Part shown: positions 1-8,112 of the stretch, one piece after another
Numbering within the stretch: position 1 is the first letter of the stretch
Layout: every line of letters starts with the position of its first letter
Assembly: GCA_902496345.1 (NCBI GenBank)
Contig: CABVAP010000017.1
Span: 1-24,905 of the forward strand
Length of the DNA: 24,905 nt
Reading direction: 5' to 3'
Source: an uncultured Eubacteriales bacterium
GTDB taxonomy: Bacteria; Bacillota; Clostridia; Lachnospirales; CAG-274
Program-made: the position numbers and the translations under genes
The notes under the pieces: generated by a model
The model's database searches: none
What the model was told of the DNA's origin: nothing
The model's input: the letters and a program-made list of their open reading frames with translations, nothing else

Positions 1-1383
1 CCAAAGCCATAATATCTTCTAATTCAATCAAACATTTTTCAGCCGCCAAATCAGCAATCACTAAAGCCTTATCCAAGGACATAATTTTTATCAATTCATT
101 CAAAGCTTTCATATATACACTTCTCAATTTTGATGTTCCTTTAAACAAATATTCCTTCAATTTATCTGTAAACTTATCAGTCAGACCTGAATGAAATAAT
201 GAATTAGGCTTTCTCATTAATGTTGGCAACCAATTTTCCCAATGGATTGCCACATAATTTTTATCACCATATAATCTATCAAATTTAGCTATTAGATTTA
301 GTTCCATATCATAAAAATAAACCTTGTTATATGTAAGCTTAACTTGAACTACCTTACCTGCATATTTCGGCTCAAGATAATATTGATTTTTACCCTTAAA
401 TCTTGTTATACCTTGTTTATCAACTTTTCTCTTAATATATGTTGCCACCTCAAAAGGCTCAGATGGTAACTGTAAAAACGCTTGTTTATCATATTCAAAT
501 AATTCTATAATATTTGTTTTCGTTTTATGATGCTTTCTATTATGTAACTCCATACATTTTTCAAGCAATATTTTATTATACTCATCTATATCATCCATCA
601 CAGGCATAGGCAAAATAAATTTCTTCTCAAATATCCAACCTTACCTTCAACATGACCTTTCTGATTGGGTGAGTACGATGCACAATATTCTGCTCTAAAA
701 TCATAATGATTCTTAAATCTTAGAAATAAATCGTTTTCTACTCTTTTCGTTATCTTCTCTCCTATACATTTTACAATAGCACTCTCATTGTCAAATGTAA
801 TCTGATTAGGAACTCCACCGATATGCTCAAATATATTCTTTAAACCTTGTAAAATACATTGAATATTCTTAGACTTAAGAAGCTGACAAAATGCTATATT
901 ACTATAAGGAAACGATAAGACGATGTAATAACCTTTATATTCTGTCTCATTTTCAACAAATATGCAATTTTCTAAATCGCACTGAGCCTCTCCAGGCAAA
1001 TATCTCAACGGAGCATATTCTTTATGTGTATAATAAACCTCTGAGCGTATTTTTCTATATGATGTTGCTATCGTTACATAAGATACATCAAAATCATCAA
1101 ACATCTCCTTCAATCTATCATACACTCTCTTAGCTGTATGTCTTTGCTTATAATGTCTGTTCTTATCTTCAAGCAACCATTCTCTTATAATCGGTTCATA
1201 TTTTTCTACTTTTCTCTGTCTTTTCTTTCTTAGTTTCTGAAATTCTGGATTAAAATCTTTCATTTTCGTATATTTATACACGCTTGTAGGTGACACATCT
1301 AGCTTATAACTTATTACTCTTATTGGCATATCTAAATCAAATTTATATTTTCTAATCAAATCAATCTTCTTCATTGACAACAT
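1..1383 (-). pseudogene. istA: IS21-family transposase IstA, frameshifted, runs off left edge
   Basis: The N-terminal part (598-1383) has a helix-turn-helix near residues 20-40 and an rve-type DDE core: an Asp in AQCDLENC, an Asp in TFDNESAIV and a Glu in KGHVEGKVGYLRRNLF. The frame ends early at 598, but the next frame is open from about 610 to base 2 and reads as the expected IstA C-terminal half (LPMPVMDDIDEYNKILLEK onward, later NRKHHKTKTNIIELFEY). One missing T in the TTTT run at 612-615 (coding strand) would restore NLFLPMP. The start at 1383 has an AGGGGG site 8 bases upstream. In this family istB would follow, which is outside the window. Either a true pseudogene or a homopolymer sequencing error. 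Confidence 0.88.
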
Positions 1384-1640
1384 AAGAATATCCCCCTAAT
1401 TGAACATTTTTGCTTTATATCCATTTGAAGATAAATAATGATCTTTTTTAAAACAAGATTAGTACTAGGCTAATTATACCTTTTAACGGAATATTAGTAT
1501 AAACTCACCTTTATTTCATTTTTAATAAGACTCGAACAATCCTCTTATACTAGAAAGATGAGTTTTATTGCTTTGATTCGCTCAACTAGAACACAACCCA
1601 CTAATGAAGAAAGCCTATCTATTTCTAAATAAGTTTATCT
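1384..1640. other. Intergenic, probable IS21 head end
   Basis: No credible gene is seen. It holds the istA ribosome site (about 1392-1397) and presumably the IS21 left end and promoter, though I could not fix the terminal repeat. A loose inverted repeat links AAACTCACCTTT near 1501 with AAAGATGAGTTT near 1555; its loop of about 40 bases makes it unconvincing as a terminator. Confidence 0.4.
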
Positions 1641-2255
1641 TTATTTCTTTAATTTCTCATAGACAACACTGCCGATAGACTCCATAACCTGTTTCATCAT
1701 CTCAGGAGCAGAGAACATTTTAACAAAGAAATCTTCGTTCTGCTCATAGCGAACAACTGCCATTTGGGAGAAATATTTTGCAAACAGAAGCATAAATGTC
1801 TTGAAATCATTGCTCTTGGCATAGCTTTTCCATTTATCCTGTGCAGCATAGTCATTCTCAATTTGAAGCAATACCTTATCCATCTCCGTGAATGTTGTAC
1901 CATATTTCTCATTGATTTTATCGATGATTACTTTAAGAGGGTCTTTCTTCTTTTCACGCCTGCCCGCCTCACCTGTAATCGGAGTAAAGCCTTCTTTGGT
2001 AGGTTCAAGTTCTATGCTGCCATAAAAATCTTTTTCAAGCTTATAGTATTAAAGAAGGACTTTATCATCAATATAAACTTTCTCAGAGCCGCCTTTTGGA
2101 AGCATCATACTAAGAAACTTTGCATATATGCTGAATTTGTGCAAATCCTTATCAAACAGACGGCATACCCGATTGATAAAAGAATAGATACGGTTAAATC
2201 TTGCCAGTGTAGATATTCCAGCTTCTCCTATCTGAGAAGAATGTGCCTCACCCAG
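1641..2255 (-). pseudogene. hsdR: Type I restriction enzyme R subunit, C-terminal relic
   Basis: One minus-strand frame from about 2255 to the stop at 1641 reads as the C-terminal part of an HsdR-type restriction-translocase subunit. It includes RFNRIYSFINRVCRLFDK, then FLSMMLPKGGSEKVYIDDKV, then KKKDPLKVIIDKINEKYGT, and ends VMESIGSVVYEKLKK. An in-frame TAA at 2049-2051 interrupts it where the family normally has a residue such as Gln before YYKLEKDFYGSIEL. The helicase motors and nuclease domain are missing, and no hsdM or hsdS is visible. Before decay this protein would have cut and translocated unmodified DNA. The protein identity is from memory of family sequences; the broken frame is directly visible. 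Confidence 0.72.
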
Positions 2256-2588
2256 ACAATGAACACAATGGTTTCTATATCATATTTATTACACTTTACA
2301 GCATTTTCAAATATTAATAAATGCTCAAGATTTTTATGCTTTTCCCGACTCTATTTAAAACTAATTCTTTCTTAAAAAATATTTCCGAGTAGTAATTTTA
2401 AAGATATACACAGACACACTTGCCCATTTTAGGGCTACAGCTAATGAAGTAGTACCTGCACTACACATTATGTCAGATACAGCCTATTCATCAATAGGCA
2501 CATCTATCGAATATAGCTATCTATAATCTTTTTTAATAATTCTTTTGTTTTTTCTTCTTACCAATAAAATACAGACCTTTCGTAGCCA
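2256..2588. other. Non-coding debris between hsdR relic and three-gene cassette
   Basis: No intact gene. Short open stretches with frequent stops are seen on the minus strand, including a short run reading MCSAGTTSLAVALKWASVSV that I cannot identify. Small hairpins occur (GTAGT...ACTAC near 2440; CCTATT...AATAGG near 2490). It looks like decayed coding DNA. Confidence 0.35.
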
Positions 2589-3623
2589 TTACCCAATTTT
2601 ATTTATTATGTATGTACTATTTTTATAAAAAACTGCATCTCCCACTTTTTTACCAAGCAAAATTTTTGCCAAATCTGGGAACTTTGTTGTTCCTTGAATA
2701 TAATCAACTCGGATTACTTTTTCAGCTCCTGTTTCTTCAACACGAACATAAACCTTATGTCCCAATGCTACATATAATTCATTTAGTCCATCTTCTTCAA
2801 TACCAATTTCTTCTGCATCTGTATAATCTGCATCATCTGATTCTACCTCTTGCTCATCACCTTGAATAATAGAATATATATTTTCGATAAATATATTTGA
2901 AATATCTTCTTTACTTAAACAATCAAGAACTACACCACCACCTATGGCATTTAAAAGTTGTAGAGATGGTCTTATATGTTCTTTTACAGTAAGTTGTATA
3001 CCTTCATCGTTAAAGTATTTAATACCTTCCACAATTCCATCCAAAATTATAGGATTTGACGAAAAATTGTTACTGTAAAATATATCAGATATTTTTGTAC
3101 TTATATCATTACTACCTATAATATCAAGCTTTTCAAAATGGTTTTTATTTGACATATCATATGTATTTCTACCTACCCACCAACATTTTGACAAAGTGTT
3201 TCTATATAAACCTGAGCGAATACCACCCGAAAAGAAAAACCTTGATTTTATGTTAGAAACTGCATCTTTTTGAGTATTTGGTTGCAATTTGTGATAATCC
3301 CATCTTTTTCTTACATATTCATAAAATACAGAATGACATAATCCAGCCCACAATCTTTCATCACTAGCTTGTGATTCATTTAAAAACTTAAGATTCATAT
3401 AAAGTAATTTGCAATTTTCTAATTCGATTTCACCAATAGACTTCCCAACATTTAAGTTTGATAACCTAAATTCTGGTACATCTTTATACTCTATAAACGG
3501 ATTGCCTCCACATACATTCCATAACCATTTATTATCACTATCCGTATAGTATTTATTATAAACAAGGTCGAGGTTGTCTTTTAGAGTATCTAATGCTTCT
3601 TTTTTCATAAAATACAATTTCAT
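2589..3623 (-). CDS. DUF6339-like protein with GreA/GreB-type C-terminal domain
   Basis: Predicted 344 residues from the ATG at 3623, preceded by GAGGAGG and one base after the upstream gene's stop; a longer frame starting at 3680 would overlap that gene and lacks such a site. The N-terminal two thirds carry the pattern DERLWAGLCHSVFYEYVRKR with conserved Trp, Cys/His and Arg-Trp residues, resembling DUF6339 proteins (from memory, moderate certainty). An acidic linker (about residues 255-285) follows. The last 60 residues, with VALGHKVYVRVEETG, DYIQGTTKF and ILLGKKVGDAVFYKN, fit the GreA/GreB C-terminal fold that in elongation factors binds RNA polymerase. The N-terminal Gre coiled coil is absent, so this is not a Gre factor. 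Third gene of a co-directional cassette; function unknown, anti-phage role possible. Confidence 0.7.
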   Translation of the reverse strand: MKLYFMKKEALDTLKDNLDLVYNKYYTDSDNKWLWNVCGGNPFIEYKDVPEFRLSNLNVGKSIGEIELENCKLLYMNLKFLNESQASDERLWAGLCHSVFYEYVRKRWDYHKLQPNTQKDAVSNIKSRFFFSGGIRSGLYRNTLSKCWWVGRNTYDMSNKNHFEKLDIIGSNDISTKISDIFYSNNFSSNPIILDGIVEGIKYFNDEGIQLTVKEHIRPSLQLLNAIGGGVVLDCLSKEDISNIFIENIYSIIQGDEQEVESDDADYTDAEEIGIEEDGLNELYVALGHKVYVRVEETGAEKVIRVDYIQGTTKFPDLAKILLGKKVGDAVFYKNSTYIINKIG

Positions 3624-3624
3624 A

Positions 3625-4506
3625 CTAAAATTCCTCCTCTTCCTCATTTTCAAATAGTTCTGATAGCATCGACAACGCATTATTCAAAGGCAATTCCATT
3701 GCTTCTTGGGCAAGTTGTAATGATGTTTTTTCTTCATTTTCAATTTCTTCTATAAAACTAACTCCACGCTTTCTATATTCATTATTCAAAGAAATAAACC
3801 ATGCTTTCTCTGAATTAGCCTCTATACCCGAGTCTTGTCTTAATTCTTCAAAAACATAAACTAAAGCAGGTAAAACAAGCATCGAATTTAGAATAGGCTG
3901 AAACTGTGTTCTCTTACAAAAACGTGAATATATATTATACTCATCAATACCCAATCCAATTTTGATTTGCGATGAATCAATATTAACTTCCATAGGCTTC
4001 ATCTCATTTGTTATTCTTTTGTAAACCCTAAAAATCGAACTTGCATTAGATAATTCTTCATAGTTCTTCACTATATCCATTGGTGGCAAATTTTTGTATC
4101 CTAAAATATTACCTTTAGAAAAATCAAATGAAACGCCTTTAAAATCTTCATTCCAATCCTGATTAGTAAACTGTTTTATGTCTTCCTTTGCAACAATCAA
4201 CACAATAATTTCCAATTTACCATTTAACCTTCCAATAGGAATTTCAAATATCTCATTTTGTGAAATAGTATGTATTATAGTTCTATAGGCAGTTGTAGAA
4301 CACTCAATATGAATAGCATATTCAGCTTTACCAGAAATCAAAAGGTTCTGAATTTCTTTATTATCCATATTAATATCAAAAACAAATTTGATAAAATTAA
4401 CACCTTGTACCTCATAATTTATTGTCACATCAAATATAGATTTATTATAGTCATCCTTATCCTCAGATAAAACGGGGTATGCATATAATCTTTTAGTTAT
4501 GTTCAT
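3625..4506 (-). CDS. Unknown protein, middle gene of the GHKL cassette
   Basis: About 293 residues; an ATG at 4512 is also possible, but GGAGG at about 4516-4520 is better spaced from the ATG at 4506. I do not recognise the family. The first 150 residues are rich in alternating hydrophobic strands (AEYAIHIECSTTAYRT, NGKLEIIVLIVAKEDI), which suggests a beta-sandwich or immunity-type adaptor fold. Residues 150-260 look helical, and the tail is strongly acidic (ELFENEEEEEF). No catalytic motif, signal peptide or membrane segment is seen. Its start overlaps the extended reading frame of the upstream ATPase by 14 bases, and its stop is one base from the next start, so translation is likely coupled and the three products probably act together. 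Confidence 0.75.
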   Translation of the reverse strand: MNITKRLYAYPVLSEDKDDYNKSIFDVTINYEVQGVNFIKFVFDINMDNKEIQNLLISGKAEYAIHIECSTTAYRTIIHTISQNEIFEIPIGRLNGKLEIIVLIVAKEDIKQFTNQDWNEDFKGVSFDFSKGNILGYKNLPPMDIVKNYEELSNASSIFRVYKRITNEMKPMEVNIDSSQIKIGLGIDEYNIYSRFCKRTQFQPILNSMLVLPALVYVFEELRQDSGIEANSEKAWFISLNNEYRKRGVSFIEEIENEEKTSLQLAQEAMELPLNNALSMLSELFENEEEEEF

Positions 4507-4708
4507 ATACATTTACCTCCATTGCATAATCATAATTATCAATAAGTGAAAATTCGACCGTAACTTTCGTGTTGCCTTTCATTTCAGTAAAACCAATTCC
4601 ACTTATATCTTTAGCAACATTATTACAACCAGTACTTACACTAACACTTTTTATATTTAACTTATTAGATTTACCATTTTCCCCAACTGTAACAATTTCA
4701 ATATGTCA
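4493..4708 (-). other. In-frame TGA and 70-codon continuation of the GHKL ATPase
   Basis: The ATPase frame stops at TGA (4706-4708), but the same frame is then open for 70 codons to TAA at 4493-4495. The stretch reads like coding sequence (HIEIVTVGENGKSNKLNIKS near its start) with beta-strand alternation that continues the pattern before the stop. Its end overlaps the next gene's start by 14 bases in the usual operon manner, and that gene's ribosome site lies inside it. It has no start codon of its own near the front. Likely a nonsense mutation of an original sense codon; readthrough is the alternative. Confidence 0.75.
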
Positions 4709-6403
4709 TTTTTTTATATCCTTAGGCACAATAAATGATGTACGGTAATTTCCTTTTCCAAGCTTAATAATACGAACATTTCTTAGCGGTTGATTGATAT
4801 TTCCGCTATATTGTTCATGAACAGTATCTCTTCCTTCAGAATTAGGCATACCCTTATGTAAATCTCTTTTTTTCCTATGTCTCGTTCCATCAAGATTTCG
4901 TGTTGTAGAAAATCCGTCTTTACCTATTGTGCCATCAGTATTTCTGCTATTAGATTTCCCTTGCCCTTCTGTACCATAGAATAAGCCTTTAGGCTTCGTC
5001 TGCAAAGATGGTCTTGTTTGAATAATAATATCACCAATAGAATCATGGAGTCTTTCTTTTTTATCCCCACCTTGTTGAATTGATGAATATGATTCCTTTT
5101 GCAGAACCCCACCAAGACCTTCAACTTCTATCTCATCATCACTTGAATACTCACCTAAACTAAGAACAGTGTCTCTTATCCATTGTTTCAACTCATCATG
5201 ATATACCTTTGCTTGTTCTGGATTTTTAGTATATCTTCCAGGCACCCACTTGTCATGTGCTGGAGTTTCCATTTCTCTAAAATACTCATTCAATTCTTTT
5301 CCTTGCATTTCAAGAATACCCGAAAAAGAAATCAACCTTGAAATATTACCTATTGCAAATAATTTCATTCCGCTACTTCTTGTAACAAGAATTTTTCTAT
5401 TTAATTTTTCATGTGCGTTTACAAGCACACTTAGCTTTAGCACTCCTAATCCATGAAAATCCTTTGTAAACACCTTGGTTTCAGAACTAGAAAGAACTTT
5501 ATAATAACTATAGGCTTGTTTTACCTTTGTTTGATAATCCTTTATATATCTCGGTAAAGTATTTTTATCTATTTTATTGTTACCAACAGAAATAGAAAGT
5601 TGTTTCCTATAAATAGCCATCAAGAAATTGTCGAGTACTTCGCAAATTACATCTTCACTCCAAATATAACTCGCATTAAATCCATAAACAAACACATCTG
5701 TACCTATACTTGTTCTAGTACAGAATTCATCAAGTTCATTTAACTTATGTACAGGTAAATTACCTTGAGGATTCCCATAATATCCAATTCCTGTAGTCAT
5801 TGTATTTCGTGTATCATCTAAATCATCAGGGAATGATATAAACCTTGATACTCCTTGTGCTGCAATTTCCCCATCAGTATTTAATGTTCTATAAAATACT
5901 AATCTATAATTAGAATTACAAAACGGTGCATTTTTCCCGATACCAAATGCTCCTGCCTTATCTCCTGTCTTTGTAGCACCTCCATCAATTTTAATCAACG
6001 AATTCCAACCTTCATCGCTTTCACCAAAAGGGTCTAATAAGCCAGTAGTATTATAATCACTAATTCTAAGTACATAAGAATATGGTTCTTGAATAGATTT
6101 TTGAGCATGTCTCAAATATGCGATTGTTTTTTCACTACTTTTCTTCGACCAATAAGAAAAAGCTTTTTTAATTTTATCCTTATACTCTACATACCCAGGA
6201 ATATCACTTGTTTTAATCTTGTATCGTTCAAATTGCACATAAACATTACAATCTGCTGTTTTGTTTGCAGCATCTAAAGAATTTTGACAAATTTCTCTTG
6301 CCAATGATTTCATTTCCGTACCTGTAAATGTTTCAATTCCTGCATCGGAAATACCCCTTATCTGTCCTCCACCGTTATTAGGAAAACTCCACCTTATCGT
6401 CAT
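4706..6403 (-). CDS. GHKL-family ATPase (MutL/MORC/Hsp90-like), first gene of cassette
   Basis: 565 residues from the ATG at 6403, which follows GAGGTGA. The ATP-binding (Bergerat) motifs are clear: N-box REICQNSLDA with Glu37, Asn41 and Asp44; the second motif ISDYNTTG with Asp116 and Gly121; and the glycine lid GAFGIGKNAPF at 151-161. A transducer-like region follows (about 230-420, including LVTRSSGMKLFAIGN), then a polar, probably disordered stretch (about 435-530) and a beta-rich end. GHKL ATPases dimerise on ATP binding and clamp DNA or partner proteins; MutL-like members also occur in anti-phage operons such as MZA. There is no phosphoacceptor histidine domain and no membrane segment, so it is not a sensor kinase. 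It ends at an in-frame TGA with more coding sequence beyond. Confidence 0.82.
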   Translation of the reverse strand: MTIRWSFPNNGGGQIRGISDAGIETFTGTEMKSLAREICQNSLDAANKTADCNVYVQFERYKIKTSDIPGYVEYKDKIKKAFSYWSKKSSEKTIAYLRHAQKSIQEPYSYVLRISDYNTTGLLDPFGESDEGWNSLIKIDGGATKTGDKAGAFGIGKNAPFCNSNYRLVFYRTLNTDGEIAAQGVSRFISFPDDLDDTRNTMTTGIGYYGNPQGNLPVHKLNELDEFCTRTSIGTDVFVYGFNASYIWSEDVICEVLDNFLMAIYRKQLSISVGNNKIDKNTLPRYIKDYQTKVKQAYSYYKVLSSSETKVFTKDFHGLGVLKLSVLVNAHEKLNRKILVTRSSGMKLFAIGNISRLISFSGILEMQGKELNEYFREMETPAHDKWVPGRYTKNPEQAKVYHDELKQWIRDTVLSLGEYSSDDEIEVEGLGGVLQKESYSSIQQGGDKKERLHDSIGDIIIQTRPSLQTKPKGLFYGTEGQGKSNSRNTDGTIGKDGFSTTRNLDGTRHRKKRDLHKGMPNSEGRDTVHEQYSGNINQPLRNVRIIKLGKGNYRTSFIVPKDIKK

Positions 6404-6456
6404 AGCCTTCACCTCAATGTAAATTTACTTTTTTCTTGATGCAAAAAAATTATTCT

Positions 6457-6613
6457 AAGGAAACACTGATTAATTCAAAAATCAAAAATAATTTTAGCCG
6501 ACAGCAATGGAAAAATCAGTGCTTAAGTGTTGTTTTTCGCAGAAAAAATAACTTGAAGCACAACCGATTTTTCCATAAAATTATTTTTGATAAACTTAAA
6601 TCAGTGTTTTCTT
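6457..6613. mobile_element. 157-bp MITE-like long hairpin
   Basis: The two arms are near-perfect reverse complements. AAGGAAACACTGAT at 6457-6470 pairs with ATCAGTGTTTTCTT at 6600-6613, and inner segments (AAAAATAATTTTA and TGGAAAAATC on the left) recur inverted on the right. An extra stretch of about 10 bases (GCCGACAGCA region) is found on the left arm only. There is no coding capacity. It lies in the promoter region of the cassette, about 55 bases upstream of its first start codon. A target duplication is not clear (CTAA versus TTAA at the ends). Confidence 0.7.
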
Positions 6614-6628
6614 AACAATTCATTCCAT

Positions 6629-6787
6629 TTATCGTATAACTTCTGAATACTTATTAAATCTGTATTGACTTATATCTAAGCTCTCAACAAAGGCATCTAT
6701 TAGTCTTGCAATGCTCTCTCTATCAACAAAATCATCTAAAGAATGCAACATCATTTGATTTCTATCCATAGCATTAATATAAGGCAT
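6629..6787 (-). pseudogene. IS1182-type transposase, N-terminal stub
   Basis: A 52-residue frame beginning MPYINAMDRNQMMLHSLDDF and continuing DRESIARLIDAFVESLD matches the typical start of IS1182-family DDE transposases (first helix, then a D-x-VIDAFVDSLD-like pattern). It stops after KYSEVIR, 16 bases from the right arm of the hairpin element, so the catalytic domain has been lost. A ribosome site (GGATGGTGAT) and a TATAAT box (6822-6827, minus strand) precede it, so the stub may still be expressed. Family assignment is by recognition of the N-terminus only. Confidence 0.65.
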
Positions 6788-6821
6788 TTTTATCACCATC
6801 CTAGCAGATTTTAATATCTTT

Positions 6822-6848
6822 ATTATATCATAAAATCCTCATTTTATG
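6822..6848 (-). promoter_or_regulatory. TATAAT box with adjoining 8+8 palindrome
   Basis: On the minus strand a perfect TATAAT (6822-6827) sits upstream of the IS1182 stub. The 8-base inverted repeat CATAAAAT (6829-6836) / ATTTTATG (6841-6848) fills the spacer next to it. This is a plausible promoter with an operator; no clear -35 box was found. Confidence 0.4.
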
Positions 6849-6969
6849 CGTATTTCGTTCGTTTTTTATGTGCAATTCTTTATAAAACATCATTTAACTA
6901 TGCTATCATTACATAAGCTTAATTTAGAAACTGTTTTTCTTTTATATGTCTAGTTTTCGGACAGTCTGA

Positions 6970-6997
6970 GGGGGGTACTAAAATGTTCTCTCGAACC
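6970..6997. other. Conserved motif at the end of a serine recombinase element
   Basis: Six Gs, then TACTAAAATGTTCTCTCGAACC. A near copy (six Gs, then TAAAATGTTCCCTCTAACC) lies at 24777-24801. Each copy ends about 60 bases before the stop codon of a minus-strand recombinase tail (7058 and 24863). Probably the terminal or attachment-site sequence of a family of recombinase elements. Confidence 0.5.
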
Positions 6998-7057
6998 AAT
7001 ATAGCACCCCAAAAACACAGTTTATATTTTGACTAAAACCTTTCAAAAATGGCTTGT

Positions 7058-7550
7058 TTACTCACTTTTCTTACTAAGCAGAACGACAGTTTCGATGTGG
7101 CTTGAGGAAACACTATGGATAACAAGCTCTATATGCTTTAAGGTATTTTGCGTACTAGTGAACATATCAACGGCATTTTTGCTGTTTTTTGCGTCATAGC
7201 AAACATATCAACGGTATTTTTGCTGTTTTTCTCGTTCCCGTAAACATATCTTCAACAATGCCTTTGATTTTTTCAATTACTGTGGATTTTTCGCCAATCA
7301 CTTTATTTATTGCCTGAACCACTGCGTTTTGTAAATCTTCTTCCTTAATGGTTGGTGCATCACAAGCCTTAGGGCCTTTTTGAACCCTTGTGCAGCATCT
7401 CCATACAATAGAATGAACACCCCTATTATTCCACGCTATTCTCCTAAAAACATCACCACATTTTTCACAAGTACACAAGCTCGAAAGTGCGTATTTGCTA
7501 CTATAAACCCTTTTCTTATCTCCACTTTTTAGGCTTGCCCTCCTTACCAT
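7058..7550 (-). pseudogene. Large serine recombinase, C-terminal remnant with internal repeats
   Basis: From 7550 the frame encodes the zinc beta-ribbon region of large serine recombinases: CTCEKCGDVFRRIAWNN, then IVWRCCTRVQKGPKACDAP, then a helical stretch (LQNAVVQAINKVIGEKS). Frame loss at three 41-base repeats ends that reading at 7194. Beyond the repeats another frame runs to 7058 and gives the usual tail (DMFTSTQNTLKHIELVIH ... HIETVVLLSKKSE). The N-terminal catalytic serine domain is absent; a rho-independent terminator lies immediately upstream. Such enzymes integrate and excise mobile elements by att-site recombination. This copy cannot act. Confidence 0.82.
7161..7250. repeat. Three tandem 41-bp direct repeats inside the recombinase tail
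   Basis: AACATATC begins at 7161, 7202 and 7243, an exact 41-base period. Units 1 and 2 share most of AACGGCATTTTTGCTGTTTTT; the third is partial and degenerate. Two extra units (82 bases) are not a multiple of three and shift the recombinase frame. Confidence 0.8.
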
Positions 7551-7559
7551 CCCTGAATT

Positions 7560-7592
7560 AAAAAAAGTTCAGGAGCACAAGTACCCCTGAAC
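7560..7592 (-). terminator. Rho-independent terminator
   Basis: On the minus strand GTTCAGGGGTAC and GTGCTCCTGAAC form a 12-pair stem (two G-T pairs) with a tiny loop, followed by seven Ts. It lies just before the recombinase remnant, so an upstream minus-strand transcript would end here. Confidence 0.75.
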
Positions 7593-7631
7593 CGAAATAC
7601 CGAAAATAGGTATAAGGAAAAAATGGTACTA

Positions 7632-7670
7632 CACATAAATTTTTGTTTATTCTACAAAAACCTTATGTGT
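7632..7670. repeat. Long imperfect hairpin
   Basis: CACATAAATTTTTGT (7632-7646) pairs with ACAAAAACCTTATGTG (7654-7669), about 14 pairs around a 7-base loop. There is no strong T-run on either side; it may be an element end or an RNA structure. Confidence 0.45.
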
Positions 7671-7836
7671 GTATCCTTTGCCTTATAGCTAATCGTCAAT
7701 AGATATTTTTTTGTATGGCACTAAATAAAACTTCTTCATATTGCTTTTATAGCCAAAGCAATAAACCAAAGGTCTTAATTTAATGTCGATTTATAATATA
7801 TATGCATAACTTATATAAAAACTAAAGTAATTATGT

Positions 7837-7882
7837 AAAAAAAAGAGCCAAGACATAACAAATCAAAGTTATATCTTAGCTC
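7837..7882 (-). terminator. Rho-independent terminator, separated from its gene
   Basis: On the minus strand GAGCTAAGATATAAC and GTTATGTCTTGGCTC form a 15-base stem with two mismatched/wobble positions and an 8-base loop, then eight Ts. No minus-strand gene lies directly upstream. If the element at 7935-8914 is removed, it falls about 60 bases after the stop of the small gene at 8920-9057, which is its probable owner. Confidence 0.8.
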
Positions 7883-8017
7883 CTATTAGCTGTTATCGAA
7901 CACCAATTTGTCCGACCCTTTAATATTTAACCCAAATCCGTGAAACTCAAATAGAGATTTGTTTATAGAAGTGGCTAATTTAGGGCGATTTATATCTGTT
8001 TTTTGCATAAAGATTTT

Positions 8018-8034
8018 TTCACCCATTAGGTGAA
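8018..8034. promoter_or_regulatory. TTCACC-N5-GGTGAA palindrome, copy 1
   Basis: A 6+6 inverted repeat 91 bases inside the left end of the element, followed by five Ts on the plus strand. It could be a weak terminator blocking incoming transcription or a transposase-binding site. It matches 10860-10876. Confidence 0.5.
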
Positions 8035-8112
8035 GTTTTTATACTATTATGCTTTCAAACAGTAGACAAAATTATATATATGAAGTATGATAGTATTAGA
8101 GAGGTGATAAAA

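Larger units (their letters stand above)
7593..8112. other. Gene-free stretch with hairpins, left end of an IS
   Basis: No convincing gene. A 16-codon minus-strand frame (7689-7739, MKKFYLVPYKKISIDD) may be a gene remnant. The region also holds a hairpin at 7632-7670, a terminator at 7837-7882, and from 7935 the left end of the IS630-carrying element. Confidence 0.4.

Noticed and set aside
1530..1570. tRNA 3' half (GTTCGAGTC on the minus strand)
   Set aside because: No matching acceptor stem, anticodon arm or D arm could be built around it.
1764..2375. Plus-strand 203-codon open frame
   Set aside because: It is antisense to the hsdR relic, which has clear family similarity; the plus frame has no ribosome site and an implausible composition.
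7161..7250. 41-bp direct repeats as a CRISPR array
   Set aside because: The units abut with no unique spacers, lie inside a recombinase reading frame, and no cas genes are present.
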